Shown in pieces: positions 7,622 through 16,995 of a stretch of 64,000 bases of DNA. The DNA comes from Paracoccus sp041927875 (GTDB lineage: Bacteria; Pseudomonadota; Alphaproteobacteria; Rhodobacterales; Rhodobacteraceae), in NCBI RefSeq assembly GCF_041927875.1, contig NZ_JBHFHN010000011.1, one strand, 5' to 3'. The position numbers were made by a program, and so were the translations under genes. Each line of letters starts with the position of its first letter. Position 1 is the first letter of the stretch. The notes below the pieces were generated by a model. The model made no database searches. It saw nothing but the letters and a program-made list of their open reading frames with translations, and had not been told where the DNA came from.

Positions 7622-8320
7622 CTAGCCCGCAAGCTGGTTGTGCTTGCGCGCCACGAACTGCTTGGCGGTCTCGACCGCAACCGCCGCATCGCGGCAATAG
7701 GCGTCGGCACCGATCGCGCGGCCGAACTCCTCATTCAAGGGAGCGCCGCCGACCAGCACGATGTAATCGTCGCGGATGCCCTGCTCCTTCAGCGCGTCGA
7801 TCACCACCTTCATATAGGGCATGGTCGTGGTCAGCAGCGCCGACATGCCGATGATGTCGGCCCCCTCGCGCTTGGCGGTGTCGATGTAATTCTCGACCGG
7901 GTTGTTGATGCCCAGATCGACGATTTCAAAGCCCGCGCCCTCCATCATCATCGCCACCAGGTTCTTGCCGATGTCGTGGATGTCGCCCTTGACGGTGCCG
8001 ATCACCATCTTGCCCATGCGCGGCGCGCCGGTTTCGGCCAGCAGCGGCTTCAGGATGGCCATGCCGCCCTTCATCGCATTGGCGGCCAGCAGCACCTCGG
8101 GGACGAACAGGATGCCGTCGCGGAAATCCGCGCCCACGACCGTCATGCCCGCGACCAAGGCCTTGGTCAGCACGTCGTAGGGCGTCCAGCCGCGTTCCAG
8201 AAGGATGTTCACACCCTCCTCGATCTCGTCCTTCAGGCCGTCGTAAAGGTCGTCCATCATCTGCGCGACCAGATCGTCGTCGTTCAGTTCGGAAAGGATG
8301 ATGTCGTCGTCTTCGGCCAT
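7622..8320 (-). CDS. Corrinoid (B12)-binding methyltransferase subunit, split MetH part
   Basis: 232 aa from ATG 8320 (an ATG at 8353 is possible). An N-terminal helical cap domain (LYDGLKDEIEEGVNILLERG) precedes a Rossmann-like B12 domain with GDIHDIGKN (the DxHxxG motif whose His ligates cobalt), MSALLTTTMPYMK and VGGAP. This matches the cobalamin module of methionine synthase and of corrinoid proteins such as MtbC. Rhodobacteraceae are known to use a MetH split into homocysteine-, corrinoid- and folate-binding proteins, so this is probably the methyl carrier working with the methyltransferase at 37631-38611. The homocysteine-binding part is not in the window. Divergent from the radical SAM gene. 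Confidence 0.9.
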   Translation of the reverse strand: MAEDDDIILSELNDDDLVAQMMDDLYDGLKDEIEEGVNILLERGWTPYDVLTKALVAGMTVVGADFRDGILFVPEVLLAANAMKGGMAILKPLLAETGAPRMGKMVIGTVKGDIHDIGKNLVAMMMEGAGFEIVDLGINNPVENYIDTAKREGADIIGMSALLTTTMPYMKVVIDALKEQGIRDDYIVLVGGAPLNEEFGRAIGADAYCRDAAVAVETAKQFVARKHNQLAG

Positions 8321-8427
8321 GGGATGCACCTGCGGTTGCCTTTGCCCATTCATGCCCTGAAATCAACGACCGGGCCAGAGCGATTGCGACATTCGCGCGC
8401 AGATTGGCGACCAAAATGCTGGCATTT

Positions 8428-8442
8428 GTTCCGCATTCGTTC
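8428..8442 (+). promoter_or_regulatory. LexA (SOS) box of the radical SAM gene
   Basis: GTTC (8428-8431), CGCATTC, GTTC (8439-8442): an exact GTTC-N7-GTTC match 13 bp before the start at 8455, placed where bound LexA would block transcription. Confidence 0.75.
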
Positions 8443-8454
8443 TATTCTGGCGCG

Positions 8455-9540
8455 ATGAGCCTGCCGCCCCCCGATCCCAAGCTGCGCCTGAAGGCGCGCG
8501 GCGCCGCCGCCAACCCGGACGGCCGGTTCGAGCGTGAGCGCCGCGCGGCCGAACATGACGGCTGGGACATCCCCGAGGATGCGCGGCTGTTGCGCACCGA
8601 AATCACGCTGGAAAACCCGCGCCGGATCATCACCCGCAACGACAGCCCGGATGTGCCGTTCGACCGCTCGATCAACCCCTATCGCGGCTGCGAACATGGC
8701 TGCATCTATTGCTTCGCGCGGCCCAGCCACAGCTATCTGGGGCTGTCGCCGGGCTTGGACTTTGAAACCCGGCTGACCGCCAAGCCGCAGGCCGCCGAAC
8801 GGCTGGCGGCGGAATTGCGCGCGCCCAGCTACAAGGTCGCGGTGATGGCGATGGGCACCAATACCGACCCCTATCAGCCGATCGAGCGCGACCAGGCCAT
8901 CACCCGCCGGATCCTGACGGTGCTGTCGGATTTCAACCATCCGGTCGCCATGGTGACGCGCGGCGCGACGATCCTGCGCGATCTGGATCTGTGGGCCAGC
9001 CTGGCGTCGCGCGGTCTGGCAACGGTCGGGGTCAGCATCACCACGCTGGATGCCGATCTCGCCCGCGCGCTGGAGCCGCGCGCCCCCAGCCCCGCCACCC
9101 GGCTGCGGATGATCCGCGATCTTGCCGGGGCAGGGGTGCCGGTGCGGGTGATGGCCGCGCCGATGATCCCGGTGCTGACCGCGCATGAACTGGAAGCCAT
9201 CCTGACCGCCGCGCGCGAGGCCGGGGCGACGGCGGCCAGCACGATCCCGATCCGCCTGCCGCATGAGGTCGCGCCGCTGTTTCGCGACTGGCTGGCCCGG
9301 CACCGCCCCGGCATGGCCGATCACGTCATGACCCGCATCAACGCGATCCGGGGCGGGCGCGACAATGATCCGCGCTTTGGCAGCCGGATGCGCGGCGAGG
9401 GGGTCGAGGCCGATCTGATGCGCGCCCGTTTCCAGATCGCCGCGCGCCGGCTGGGCTTTCCCGGCCACGCGCCCCTGCGCACCGACCTGTTCCGGGTGCC
9501 GCCCATGCCCGGCGATCAGTTGGACCTGTTCGCCCGCTAA
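8455..9540 (+). CDS. PA0069-type radical SAM protein (spore-photolyase-like)
   Basis: 361 aa. The [4Fe-4S]/SAM motif is C79-x3-C83-x2-C86 (GCEHGCIYC), preceded by NPYRG and followed by FARPSHSYLGL, diagnostic of the PA0069/Rv2578c group of the spore photoproduct lyase-like radical SAM proteins. The rest is the expected partial TIM barrel (VAVMAMGTNTDPYQP; TVGVSITTLD). The substrate of this group is not established to my knowledge. The GTTC-N7-GTTC box just upstream suggests SOS control and hence a DNA-repair-related role, which is inference. Confidence 0.9.
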   Translation: MSLPPPDPKLRLKARGAAANPDGRFERERRAAEHDGWDIPEDARLLRTEITLENPRRIITRNDSPDVPFDRSINPYRGCEHGCIYCFARPSHSYLGLSPGLDFETRLTAKPQAAERLAAELRAPSYKVAVMAMGTNTDPYQPIERDQAITRRILTVLSDFNHPVAMVTRGATILRDLDLWASLASRGLATVGVSITTLDADLARALEPRAPSPATRLRMIRDLAGAGVPVRVMAAPMIPVLTAHELEAILTAAREAGATAASTIPIRLPHEVAPLFRDWLARHRPGMADHVMTRINAIRGGRDNDPRFGSRMRGEGVEADLMRARFQIAARRLGFPGHAPLRTDLFRVPPMPGDQLDLFAR

Positions 9541-9617
9541 GCGCCGGCGACAGGTGACGCCCACGGTTGACGCAGGCCGCGCGGCATGGCAACCGCAGGG
9601 CAACAAGGATGGCTGAC

Positions 9618-11363
9618 ATGAACCTGTTTTCCGACATTCGCGCCCTGGTGACGGGCGCATTGGACCAGATGGTTGCCGAAGGCGCGCTGCCGCAAGGCCT
9701 GGATTTCACCGCCGTCGCGGTCGAGCCGCCGCGCGATCCGGCGCATGGCGACATGGCCACCAATGCCGCGATGGTGCTGGCCAAGCCCGCAGGCGCCAAC
9801 CCGCGCGCCATTGCCGATGCACTGGTCGCGCATCTGGCAGCCGACCCGCGCATCGCCGGTGCCGAGGTCGCGGGGCCGGGCTTCATCAACCTGCGTCTGC
9901 GCGATGACGCCTGGTCGGGCGTGATCCGCGCCGCGCTGTCGCAGGGCCGGGATTTCGGCCGGTCCGACATGGGCGCGGGCAAGCGGGTCAACGTCGAATA
10001 TGTCAGCGCCAACCCGACCGGCCCGATGCATGTGGGCCATACCCGTGGCGCGGTTTTCGGCGATGCGCTTGCCAGCCTCTTGGACTTCGCGGGCCATGAC
10101 GTGACGCGCGAATACTATATCAACGACGGCGGCGCGCAGGTCGATGTGCTGGCGCGGTCCGCCTATGAACGCTACCGCGAGGCGAACGGGCTGGAACCCC
10201 AGATCGCCGAGGGGCTTTACCCCGGCGACTATCTGATCCCGGTCGGGCAGGCGCTGAAGGACCGCTTCGGCGACAGCCTGATCGACCAGCCGGAATCTGT
10301 CTGGCTGGCGGAGATCCGCCAGATCGCGACCGACGCGATGATGGCGATGATCCGCGACGACCTGGCGCTGCTGGGCGTGAAAATGGACGTCTATTCATCG
10401 GAAAAGGCGCTTTACGGCACCGGCCGGATCGAGGATGCCATCACCCGCCTGCGCGGCATGGATCTGATCTATGAAGGCGTGCTGGAACCGCCGAAAGGCA
10501 AGCTGCCCGAGGATTGGGAGGAACGCGAACAGACGCTGTTCCGCTCGACCGCGCATGGCGACGATCAGGACCGCCCGGTGCAGAAGTCTGACGGGTCGTG
10601 GACCTATTTCGCGCCCGACATCGCCTATCACTGGGACAAGATCGACCGTGGCTTTGACCAGTTGATCGACGTGTTCGGGGCCGATCACGGCGGTTACGTC
10701 AAGCGCATGAAGGCCGCCGTCAGCGCGCTGTCGGATGGCCGCGTGCCGCTGGATGTCAAGCTGATCCAGCTTGTGAAGCTGTTCAAGAATGGCGAACCCT
10801 TCAAGATGTCGAAACGCGCGGGCACCTTTGTCACGCTGCGCGATGTGGTCGACATGGCCGGGGCCGATGTGACCCGCTTCATCATGCTGACGCGCAAGAA
10901 TGATGCGGCGCTGGATTTCGACTTCGACAAGGTGCTGGAACAGTCCAAGGACAATCCGGTGTTCTATGTGCAATACGCCCATGCGCGCGTGGCCTCGGTG
11001 CTGCGCAAGGCGCGCGACGCCGGGATCGCTGTCGATGACACGACGCTGGCGGGGGCTGACCTGTCGGGCCTGACCCATCCGGCCGAACTGACGCTGGCAC
11101 GCAAGATCGCCGAATGGCCGCGTCTGGTCGAGATCGCGGCCCGCGCGCATGAGCCGCACCGCATCGCCTTTTACCTATATGAACTGGCCTCGGATCTGCA
11201 CGGGTTGTGGAACCGTGGCCATGACGAACCCGCCCTTCGCTTTGTGCAAGAGGGCAACACCCCGGCCACCCAGTCGAAAATCGCACTGGCGCGTGCCACG
11301 GGCGTTGTCATTTCGGCGGGATTGGGTATCTTGGGCGTGACTCCGGCCGAAGAGATGCGCTGA
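9618..11363 (+). CDS. argS: Arginyl-tRNA synthetase
   Basis: 581 aa class I synthetase charging tRNA-Arg. HIGH-type motif HVGH at 138-141 in ANPTGPMHVGHTRGA; KMSKR at 396-400. The N-terminal Add-1 domain and C-terminal DALR anticodon-binding domain (ARVASVLRKARD; KIALARATGVVISAGLGILG) are present. ATG 9618 is chosen because AAGGA lies 8 bases before it and MNLFSDIRALV is the usual N-terminus; ATG 9609 is in frame. It heads the argS-SPOR-nagZ-scpA-scpB chain. Confidence 0.98.
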   Translation: MNLFSDIRALVTGALDQMVAEGALPQGLDFTAVAVEPPRDPAHGDMATNAAMVLAKPAGANPRAIADALVAHLAADPRIAGAEVAGPGFINLRLRDDAWSGVIRAALSQGRDFGRSDMGAGKRVNVEYVSANPTGPMHVGHTRGAVFGDALASLLDFAGHDVTREYYINDGGAQVDVLARSAYERYREANGLEPQIAEGLYPGDYLIPVGQALKDRFGDSLIDQPESVWLAEIRQIATDAMMAMIRDDLALLGVKMDVYSSEKALYGTGRIEDAITRLRGMDLIYEGVLEPPKGKLPEDWEEREQTLFRSTAHGDDQDRPVQKSDGSWTYFAPDIAYHWDKIDRGFDQLIDVFGADHGGYVKRMKAAVSALSDGRVPLDVKLIQLVKLFKNGEPFKMSKRAGTFVTLRDVVDMAGADVTRFIMLTRKNDAALDFDFDKVLEQSKDNPVFYVQYAHARVASVLRKARDAGIAVDDTTLAGADLSGLTHPAELTLARKIAEWPRLVEIAARAHEPHRIAFYLYELASDLHGLWNRGHDEPALRFVQEGNTPATQSKIALARATGVVISAGLGILGVTPAEEMR

Positions 11364-11438
11364 CAAGGCCACCGCCGGGGACACGAGCAGGAACCCTTCG
11401 GGACAGACAACCGGGACCAACCCGGCGATGAGGCAGGT

Positions 11439-12503
11439 ATGGCAGTTCTTGATTTTCGCGGTGGCGGCGACGACCGTGGCTTTTCGCTGGCCGAACGGAT
11501 GACCGGGCGCGTGTCGCGCATGGTCAATCTGGTGGGGGCGGTGACCTCGGTTCTGCTGATCCTCGCGCTTGCGGTCTGGGGTTACCGGCTGGTGATGCGC
11601 GATGTGACCGGCATTCCCGTCGTCAAGGCGCTGGAAGGCCCGGCGCGCACGGCACCCGATGATCCGGGCGGCACGCTGGCGCGCCATACCGGGCTGGCGG
11701 TGAATGCCGTCTCTGCCGATGCGCCGGTCGCGCCCGCCAATGACCCGCTGGTGCTGGCCCCCGCGCCGACTGCCCTGGCCGAGACCGACGCGACGATGGG
11801 CAGCATGGGCGCGACCGCCCGTGCGCCCAGCAACCCCACCCCCGAATCCGTGCTGCTGCCCCCCGAGGAGGCGCCGCGCCCGCTGACCGATGCCGAGATC
11901 GCGGCCCGCATGGCCGTGGCCCCGACCGATGGCCTGCCGCCCGCCGAGGAGGCGCCGGTGACCGAAGCCGTGGTGGCGACCGCCCCCCCGACCGAGGCCG
12001 AAGCCGCCGCCGAGGCCGAGGCCGCCGCAGCCCCCGCACCCGATCGCAGCGCCACCGATGCCGCGGTGATCGCCGCCATGTCGACCCCGCGCCCCGCGCC
12101 GCGCCCGGCCAACCGCCCGGCGGTCGCGCGTGACGGCGTGGTGCTGGCCTCCAATACCGCTGCCGCGACCGCGCCCACCCCGGCCCCGGCCGTGCGCGCC
12201 GAGGCAAAGCCAGCCGAGGCCGCGCCCGCGCCGAAAGCCGCCGCGCCGGCATCGGGCACCCAACTGGCCCAGATCGGCGCCTTCGACAACGAAGACCAGG
12301 CCCGCAAGCAATGGGCGCGCGTCAGCGCCAAATACGGCGGGCTGATGGCCGGGAAAGAACCCGTCCTGCAAACCACCACCGTCAATGGCCGCAACTTCGT
12401 GCGCCTGCGCGTGACCGGTTTCGGTGACAGCGCCGAGGCCCGGAAGTTCTGTTCGGAACTGTCGGCGGGCGGCACCGACTGCATCCTCGCCAAGGCGAAG
12501 TGA
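11439..12503 (+). CDS. SPOR-domain protein with one membrane anchor
   Basis: 354 aa. One transmembrane segment at about 30-50 (NLVGAVTSVLLILALAVWGY) after a short cytoplasmic N-terminus, then a long Pro/Ala/Glu-rich periplasmic linker (about 60-270), then a C-terminal SPOR domain (about 275-354: QLAQIGAFDNEDQARKQW; FVRLRVTGFGDSAEARKFC). SPOR domains bind denuded septal glycan, so a role in envelope remodelling at division is likely. It lies between argS and nagZ, with 1 nt to nagZ, fitting shared peptidoglycan work. Confidence 0.92.
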   Translation: MAVLDFRGGGDDRGFSLAERMTGRVSRMVNLVGAVTSVLLILALAVWGYRLVMRDVTGIPVVKALEGPARTAPDDPGGTLARHTGLAVNAVSADAPVAPANDPLVLAPAPTALAETDATMGSMGATARAPSNPTPESVLLPPEEAPRPLTDAEIAARMAVAPTDGLPPAEEAPVTEAVVATAPPTEAEAAAEAEAAAAPAPDRSATDAAVIAAMSTPRPAPRPANRPAVARDGVVLASNTAAATAPTPAPAVRAEAKPAEAAPAPKAAAPASGTQLAQIGAFDNEDQARKQWARVSAKYGGLMAGKEPVLQTTTVNGRNFVRLRVTGFGDSAEARKFCSELSAGGTDCILAKAK

Positions 12504-12504
12504 C

Positions 12505-13494
12505 ATGGCGGGCGCGGCGATCCTGGGGCTGCAGGCGCTGCGCCCGACCCGTGACGAGGCGCGGCTGTTTGCGGATGCCGACCCTTTCGGCTTCATCCTG
12601 TTTGCCCGCAATATCGACACGCCCGATCAGGTCCGTGCGCTCTGTGCCGATCTGCGCGATGCGGTCGGGCGCGACGCGCCGATCCTGATCGATCAAGAGG
12701 GGGGGCGCGTCCAGCGCCTGCGCGCGCCGCAATGGCGCGAATGGTTGCCGCCGCTGGCTCAGGTAGAAAGCTGCGCCGATCCGCAGGCGATGTGGCTGCG
12801 CTATCGGCTGATCGCGGCGGAGCTGCGCGATCTTGGGATCGATACCAACTGCGCGCCGACGCTGGATCTGGCCGGGCCGGACACCCATCCGTTCCTGCGT
12901 AACCGCTGCTTTGGGTCAGACCCCGCCACGGTGATCGCGCAGGGCCGCGCCTGCGCCAAGGGGCTGCTGGCGGGCGGCGTTCTTCCGGTGATGAAGCACA
13001 TGCCTGGCCATGGCCGCGCGGTGACCGACAGCCACATGTCGCTGCCCACCGTCACCGCCGATCTGGACGCGCTGACGGATGCCGACTTCGCCCCCTTCGC
13101 CGCCTTGGCCGATCTGCCGATGGGCATGACGGCCCATATCCGCTTTGCCGCGATCGACGATGCGCCCGCCACCCAGTCGCCGACGCTGATCGGGCTGATC
13201 CGCGACCGCATCGGCTTTGACGGCCTCTTGATGTCGGATGATCTGTCGATGGAGGCGCTGAGCGGCACGGTCGGGCAGCGCGCGGCGGCCTCGGTCGCGG
13301 CGGGTTGCGATGTGGCGCTGTATGGCAAGGGCGAATTTGCGGATTCCGTCGCCGTCGCCAATGCGGCGGGCAGCCTGTCGGGCGATGCCCTGCGGCGCGC
13401 CGATCAGGCCCTGGCGGCCCGCATGGATCCCGAACCGGTTGACTTGGCCGATCTGGCCGCCCAATTTGCGGACCGGATGCAACCGGGGGCGTAA
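12505..13494 (+). CDS. nagZ: Beta-N-acetylhexosaminidase (peptidoglycan recycling)
   Basis: 329 aa GH3 enzyme. It removes N-acetylglucosamine from anhydro-muropeptides in the cytoplasm. Motifs: LIDQEGGRVQRL near the N-terminus, KHMPGHG from K164 with TDSH (the His/Asp region of NagZ), and LMSDDLSMEAL carrying the catalytic Asp. It starts 1 nt after the SPOR gene and its TAA overlaps the scpA ATG by 1 nt, so it is part of one transcript. Confidence 0.96.
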   Translation: MAGAAILGLQALRPTRDEARLFADADPFGFILFARNIDTPDQVRALCADLRDAVGRDAPILIDQEGGRVQRLRAPQWREWLPPLAQVESCADPQAMWLRYRLIAAELRDLGIDTNCAPTLDLAGPDTHPFLRNRCFGSDPATVIAQGRACAKGLLAGGVLPVMKHMPGHGRAVTDSHMSLPTVTADLDALTDADFAPFAALADLPMGMTAHIRFAAIDDAPATQSPTLIGLIRDRIGFDGLLMSDDLSMEALSGTVGQRAAASVAAGCDVALYGKGEFADSVAVANAAGSLSGDALRRADQALAARMDPEPVDLADLAAQFADRMQPGA

Positions 13495-14276
13495 TGGCCG
13501 ATCTGTTCGAGGAGGACCGCCGCGAGGCGGTCTCGGCCCGGCTTGAGGCCGAGGCGCTGATCGTCGATGTCGACGGTTTTGAAGGCCCGCTGGACCTGCT
13601 CTTGACCCTCTCGCGCGTGCAAAAGGTCGATCTGCGGCGGGTCTCGATCCTGCAACTGGCCGAACAATATCTGACCTTTGTCGAACGCGCCCGCGCGCTG
13701 CGCATCGAACTGGCCGCCGATTATCTGGTGATGGCGGCGTGGCTGGCCTATCTGAAATCGCGCCTGCTGCTGCCCCCCGACCCCGAGGCCGAAGGCCCGT
13801 CCGCCGAGGATCTGGCCGCGCATCTGGCCTTCCAGCTGGAACGGCTCGCCGCCATGCGCGAGGCTGCGGCCCGGCTGATGAACCGCCCGCGGCTGGGCCA
13901 GGACCGCTTTCCGCGCGGCATTCCCGAAGGGGTCGAGCGGGTGCGCAGCGTCCGTTGGGGCGCCAGCCTCTTGGACCTGATGCAGGCCTATGCCCGCATC
14001 CGCACCCGCGACGATTTCCGCCCCTATGCCTTTGATCGCCGCGACGTGCTGAGCATGGAACAGGCGCTGGAACGGATGCGCGGCATGTTGGGCACCGCCG
14101 CCGGTTGGCTTGACCTGTCGGCCTGGCTGCCCGAGGGCTGGCTGATGGACCCCGCGCGCCGGCGATCCGCGACGGCGGCGACCTTTGCGGCCTCGCTGGA
14201 AATGGTCAAGCAGGGCCAGATCGACATTCGCCAATCCGACACTTTCGCCCCCATCTCGATCCGGGCCAGACAATGA
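13494..14276 (+). CDS. scpA: Segregation and condensation protein A
   Basis: 260 aa kleisin of the SMC-ScpAB condensin. Conserved N-terminus FEGPLDLLLTLSRVQKVDLRRVSI, then LAADYLVMAAWLAYLKSRLLLP, typical of ScpA. It bridges SMC heads and binds ScpB during chromosome segregation. Start overlaps nagZ by 1 nt; end overlaps scpB by 4 nt, indicating translational coupling and fixed stoichiometry. Confidence 0.96.
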   Translation: MADLFEEDRREAVSARLEAEALIVDVDGFEGPLDLLLTLSRVQKVDLRRVSILQLAEQYLTFVERARALRIELAADYLVMAAWLAYLKSRLLLPPDPEAEGPSAEDLAAHLAFQLERLAAMREAAARLMNRPRLGQDRFPRGIPEGVERVRSVRWGASLLDLMQAYARIRTRDDFRPYAFDRRDVLSMEQALERMRGMLGTAAGWLDLSAWLPEGWLMDPARRRSATAATFAASLEMVKQGQIDIRQSDTFAPISIRARQ

Positions 14277-14929
14277 CCGATGACCTGACCGAAGACGCCC
14301 CGCTGTTCCCGACCCCGCCCCTGGCCGAACAGGAGCGCATGGTCGAAGCGATGCTGTTTGCCAGTGCCGAACCGGTGACGCTGGCCGACATGGCCGCGCG
14401 GATGCCGCATGGCTGCGACCCGGCTGCCGCGCTTGCCACGCTGACCCGCCGCTATGACGGGCGCGGCGTGCAGATCGCGCGGGTGGGCGACGCTTACGCC
14501 CTGCGCACCGCCCCCGACCTTGGCTTTCTGATGCGGCGCGAGGTGAGCGAGCAGCGCAAGCTGTCACGCGCCGCGATCGAGACGCTGGCCATCATCGCCT
14601 ATCACCAGCCCGTCACCCGCGCCGAGATCGAAGAGATCCGCGGCGTGCAGGTGTCGCGCGGCACCATCGATCAGCTTCTGGAACTGGAATGGATCCGGCT
14701 GGGACGGCGGCGGATGACGCCCGGCCGCCCCGTCACCTTTGTCGTGACCGAGGGCTTTCTGGACCATTTCGGCCTGGAAACCGCCCGCGACCTGCCCGGC
14801 ATCAAGGAATTGCGCGCGGCGGGCCTTTTGGACAGCCGCCGCCTGGGCGATGATGGCGAGGATGCCGAGGCGGGTGAAACCGAAACTGGCCAGCCCGAGT
14901 TGTTCGACAGCGAAGGAGGTGGCGAATGA
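14273..14929 (+). CDS. scpB: Segregation and condensation protein B
   Basis: 218 aa winged-helix partner of ScpA. Typical segments: VEAMLFASAEPVTLADMA at the N-terminus, LSRAAIETLAIIAYHQPVTRAEIEEIRG and RGTIDQLLELEWIRLGRR in the second wing, then LDHFGLETARDLPGI. The C-terminal 30 residues are acidic and variable. ATGA overlaps with scpA upstream and with the small gene downstream. Confidence 0.96.
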   Translation: MTDDLTEDAPLFPTPPLAEQERMVEAMLFASAEPVTLADMAARMPHGCDPAAALATLTRRYDGRGVQIARVGDAYALRTAPDLGFLMRREVSEQRKLSRAAIETLAIIAYHQPVTRAEIEEIRGVQVSRGTIDQLLELEWIRLGRRRMTPGRPVTFVVTEGFLDHFGLETARDLPGIKELRAAGLLDSRRLGDDGEDAEAGETETGQPELFDSEGGGE

Positions 14930-15150
14930 ACAGCAATCAACTGATGCGGATGCTGTCGCGCATGGCGATGGCCAGCCTGATGTCGGTCGGCATTCCCCGG
15001 CTGGTCGATTGGTGGGCGCGCCGGTCGAACCCCGACCGCGACCCGAACCGCCCGCTGACCCCCGAGGAACAGAAACGCGCCGCCGATGCGCAGGTGATGG
15101 CCAAGCGCGCCCGCGACATTGCCCGGCTGACCCGGCGGCTGGGTCGCTAA
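14926..15150 (+). CDS. Small basic protein coupled to scpB
   Basis: 74 aa, overlapping scpB by 4 nt. The N-terminal third is hydrophobic and Met-rich (MLSRMAMASLMSVGIPRLVDWWARR), possibly membrane-associated; the rest is charged and helical and ends RARDIARLTRRLGR. No domain recognised. The strict coupling to scpB argues that it is real; function unknown. In relatives tatA often follows scpB, but this sequence is not TatA-like. Confidence 0.75.
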   Translation: MNSNQLMRMLSRMAMASLMSVGIPRLVDWWARRSNPDRDPNRPLTPEEQKRAADAQVMAKRARDIARLTRRLGR

Positions 15151-15294
15151 GCGGCGGCGCGCAACCGGCAGACGAATTGACGCAGGCCCCGTTTTCGGCT
15201 AGGGGCGGTGCAGCCTGCATCCGGCAGGCACAGGCGGGGCGCCCGATTTCGCGTCCCATGACCGGGCGGCACCCGCCCCCTTCTCTGGACGCTG

Positions 15295-16995
15295 ATGACC
15301 AAGTTTTCCGATCTCAAACTCGACCCGCGCGTGCTGTCGGCTGTTGCCGAAGCCGGTTACGAAACCCCGACCCCGATCCAGGCTGGCGCCATCCCGCCCG
15401 CGCTTGAGGGGCGTGACGTGCTGGGCATTGCCCAGACCGGCACCGGCAAGACCGCCAGCTTTACCCTGCCGATGATCACGCTCTTGGCCAAGGGGCGGGC
15501 GCGGGCGCGGATGCCGCGGTCGCTGGTTTTGTGCCCCACCCGCGAACTGGCCGCGCAAGTCGCGGAAAACTTTGACATCTATGCCAAGAACACCAAGCTG
15601 ACCAAGGCCCTGCTGATCGGCGGCGTCAGTTTTGGCGAACAGGACAAGCTGATCGACCGTGGCGTCGATGTGCTGATCGCCACGCCCGGCCGCCTGCTGG
15701 ACCATTTCGAGCGCGGCAAACTGTTGCTGACCGGCGTGCAGATCATGGTCGTGGACGAAGCCGACCGGATGCTGGACATGGGCTTCATCCCCGATATCGA
15801 ACGCATCTTCCAGTTGACGCCCTTCACCCGGCAGGCGCTGTTCTTTTCGGCCACGATGGCGCCGGAAATCGAACGCATCACCGACACCTTCCTGCACACG
15901 CCCGAACGGATCGAGGTGGCGCGCCAGGCCACGACCTCGGACACGATCAGCCAGAAGCTGTTGTTCTTCACGCCCACCCGCAAGGATCAAAGCGCCAAGC
16001 AAAAGCGCGAATTGATGCGCGCCATCATCGACGCCGAGGGCGAGGCCTGCACCAACGCCATCATCTTTTGCAACCGCAAGACCGAGGTGGATATCGTCGC
16101 GAAATCGCTGAAGGCGCATGGGCTGAACGCCGCGCCGATCCACGGCGATCTGGATCAAAGCCAGCGGATGAAGACGCTGGACGGGTTCCGTGATGGCAGC
16201 CTGCGGTTCCTGGTCGCCTCCGACGTGGCGGCGCGGGGGCTGGACATTCCGGCGGTCAGCCATGTGTTCAATTTCGACGTTCCCAGCCATGCCGAGGATT
16301 ACGTCCACCGCATCGGTCGCACCGGTCGGGCAGGGCGCAAGGGCACGGCCTATACCATCGCCACGCCGTCGGATGACAAATATCTGGCCGCGATCGAGGG
16401 GCTGATCAAGAACCCGATCCCGCGCGTCGAGCCGCCCGAGGGCTTCAGCTTTTCCGCCGCCGCTCAGGGCGCGCCGAAAAAATACGACGACGATCCGCGC
16501 CGCGCCCCGCGTGGCCGCAAGACCGACAAGCCGCGCCCGATTGCCGAACATGGCCAGGTGGCGGCCCTTGCCCCGGTCGAGGTCGGAAGCCGCGCCGCAA
16601 CCGAGGATGAGGCCGCAGCCCGCACGGATGCGCGCCCCGCGCGCGAGGAACGCCGTCGCCGTGGCGACCGCAAGGGGGGCGGCAAGGACGCCGCCCGCCG
16701 CGATGAGGCCGCCGTTGATGACCGCAGCGCCGCCCGCCCGGAACCCGCGGCGGAACCCCGCGAGGAGCCGCGCCGCGATGACCGCCGTGAGGATCGCCGC
16801 GAAGACCGCCGTGAGGATCGGCGTGACCGCCGCGATGACCGCCGCGACCGGCGCGACCGCGATGACCGCTCGGTCGTGGGCCTGGGCGATCATATCCCCG
16901 ACTTCCTGACGCGCAGCTTCCGCCCGGGCTACACCACGCCCGACACCGGTGCCGATACCGCCAGCGAGGCCCCCGAAAGCCCCGCGCAGGATTGA
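15295..16995 (+). CDS. DEAD-box ATP-dependent RNA helicase (RhlE-like)
   Basis: 566 aa. Complete helicase core: Q motif (GYETPTPIQ), I AQTGTGKT, Ia PTRELAAQ, Ib TPGR, II VDEADR, III SAT, IV region HGDLDQSQR, V ASDVAARGLDI, VI HRIGRTGRAG. Beyond about residue 410 is a disordered tail with repeating Arg/Asp units (EDRREDRR, DRRDDRRDRR) that probably binds RNA. Likely roles are ribosome assembly or RNA decay. Start ATG 15295 follows a 144-bp non-coding gap. Confidence 0.95.
   Translation: MTKFSDLKLDPRVLSAVAEAGYETPTPIQAGAIPPALEGRDVLGIAQTGTGKTASFTLPMITLLAKGRARARMPRSLVLCPTRELAAQVAENFDIYAKNTKLTKALLIGGVSFGEQDKLIDRGVDVLIATPGRLLDHFERGKLLLTGVQIMVVDEADRMLDMGFIPDIERIFQLTPFTRQALFFSATMAPEIERITDTFLHTPERIEVARQATTSDTISQKLLFFTPTRKDQSAKQKRELMRAIIDAEGEACTNAIIFCNRKTEVDIVAKSLKAHGLNAAPIHGDLDQSQRMKTLDGFRDGSLRFLVASDVAARGLDIPAVSHVFNFDVPSHAEDYVHRIGRTGRAGRKGTAYTIATPSDDKYLAAIEGLIKNPIPRVEPPEGFSFSAAAQGAPKKYDDDPRRAPRGRKTDKPRPIAEHGQVAALAPVEVGSRAATEDEAAARTDARPAREERRRRGDRKGGGKDAARRDEAAVDDRSAARPEPAAEPREEPRRDDRREDRREDRREDRRDRRDDRRDRRDRDDRSVVGLGDHIPDFLTRSFRPGYTTPDTGADTASEAPESPAQD

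Noticed and set aside
15151..15294. tatABC genes after scpB, as expected from related genomes
   Set aside because: The small protein after scpB lacks the TatA pattern and the next gene is a helicase; tat genes are not in the window.
16750..16870. Direct repeats in the helicase tail as a CRISPR or satellite array
   Set aside because: They are codon-level repeats of Glu-Asp-Arg-Arg units inside the coding frame.
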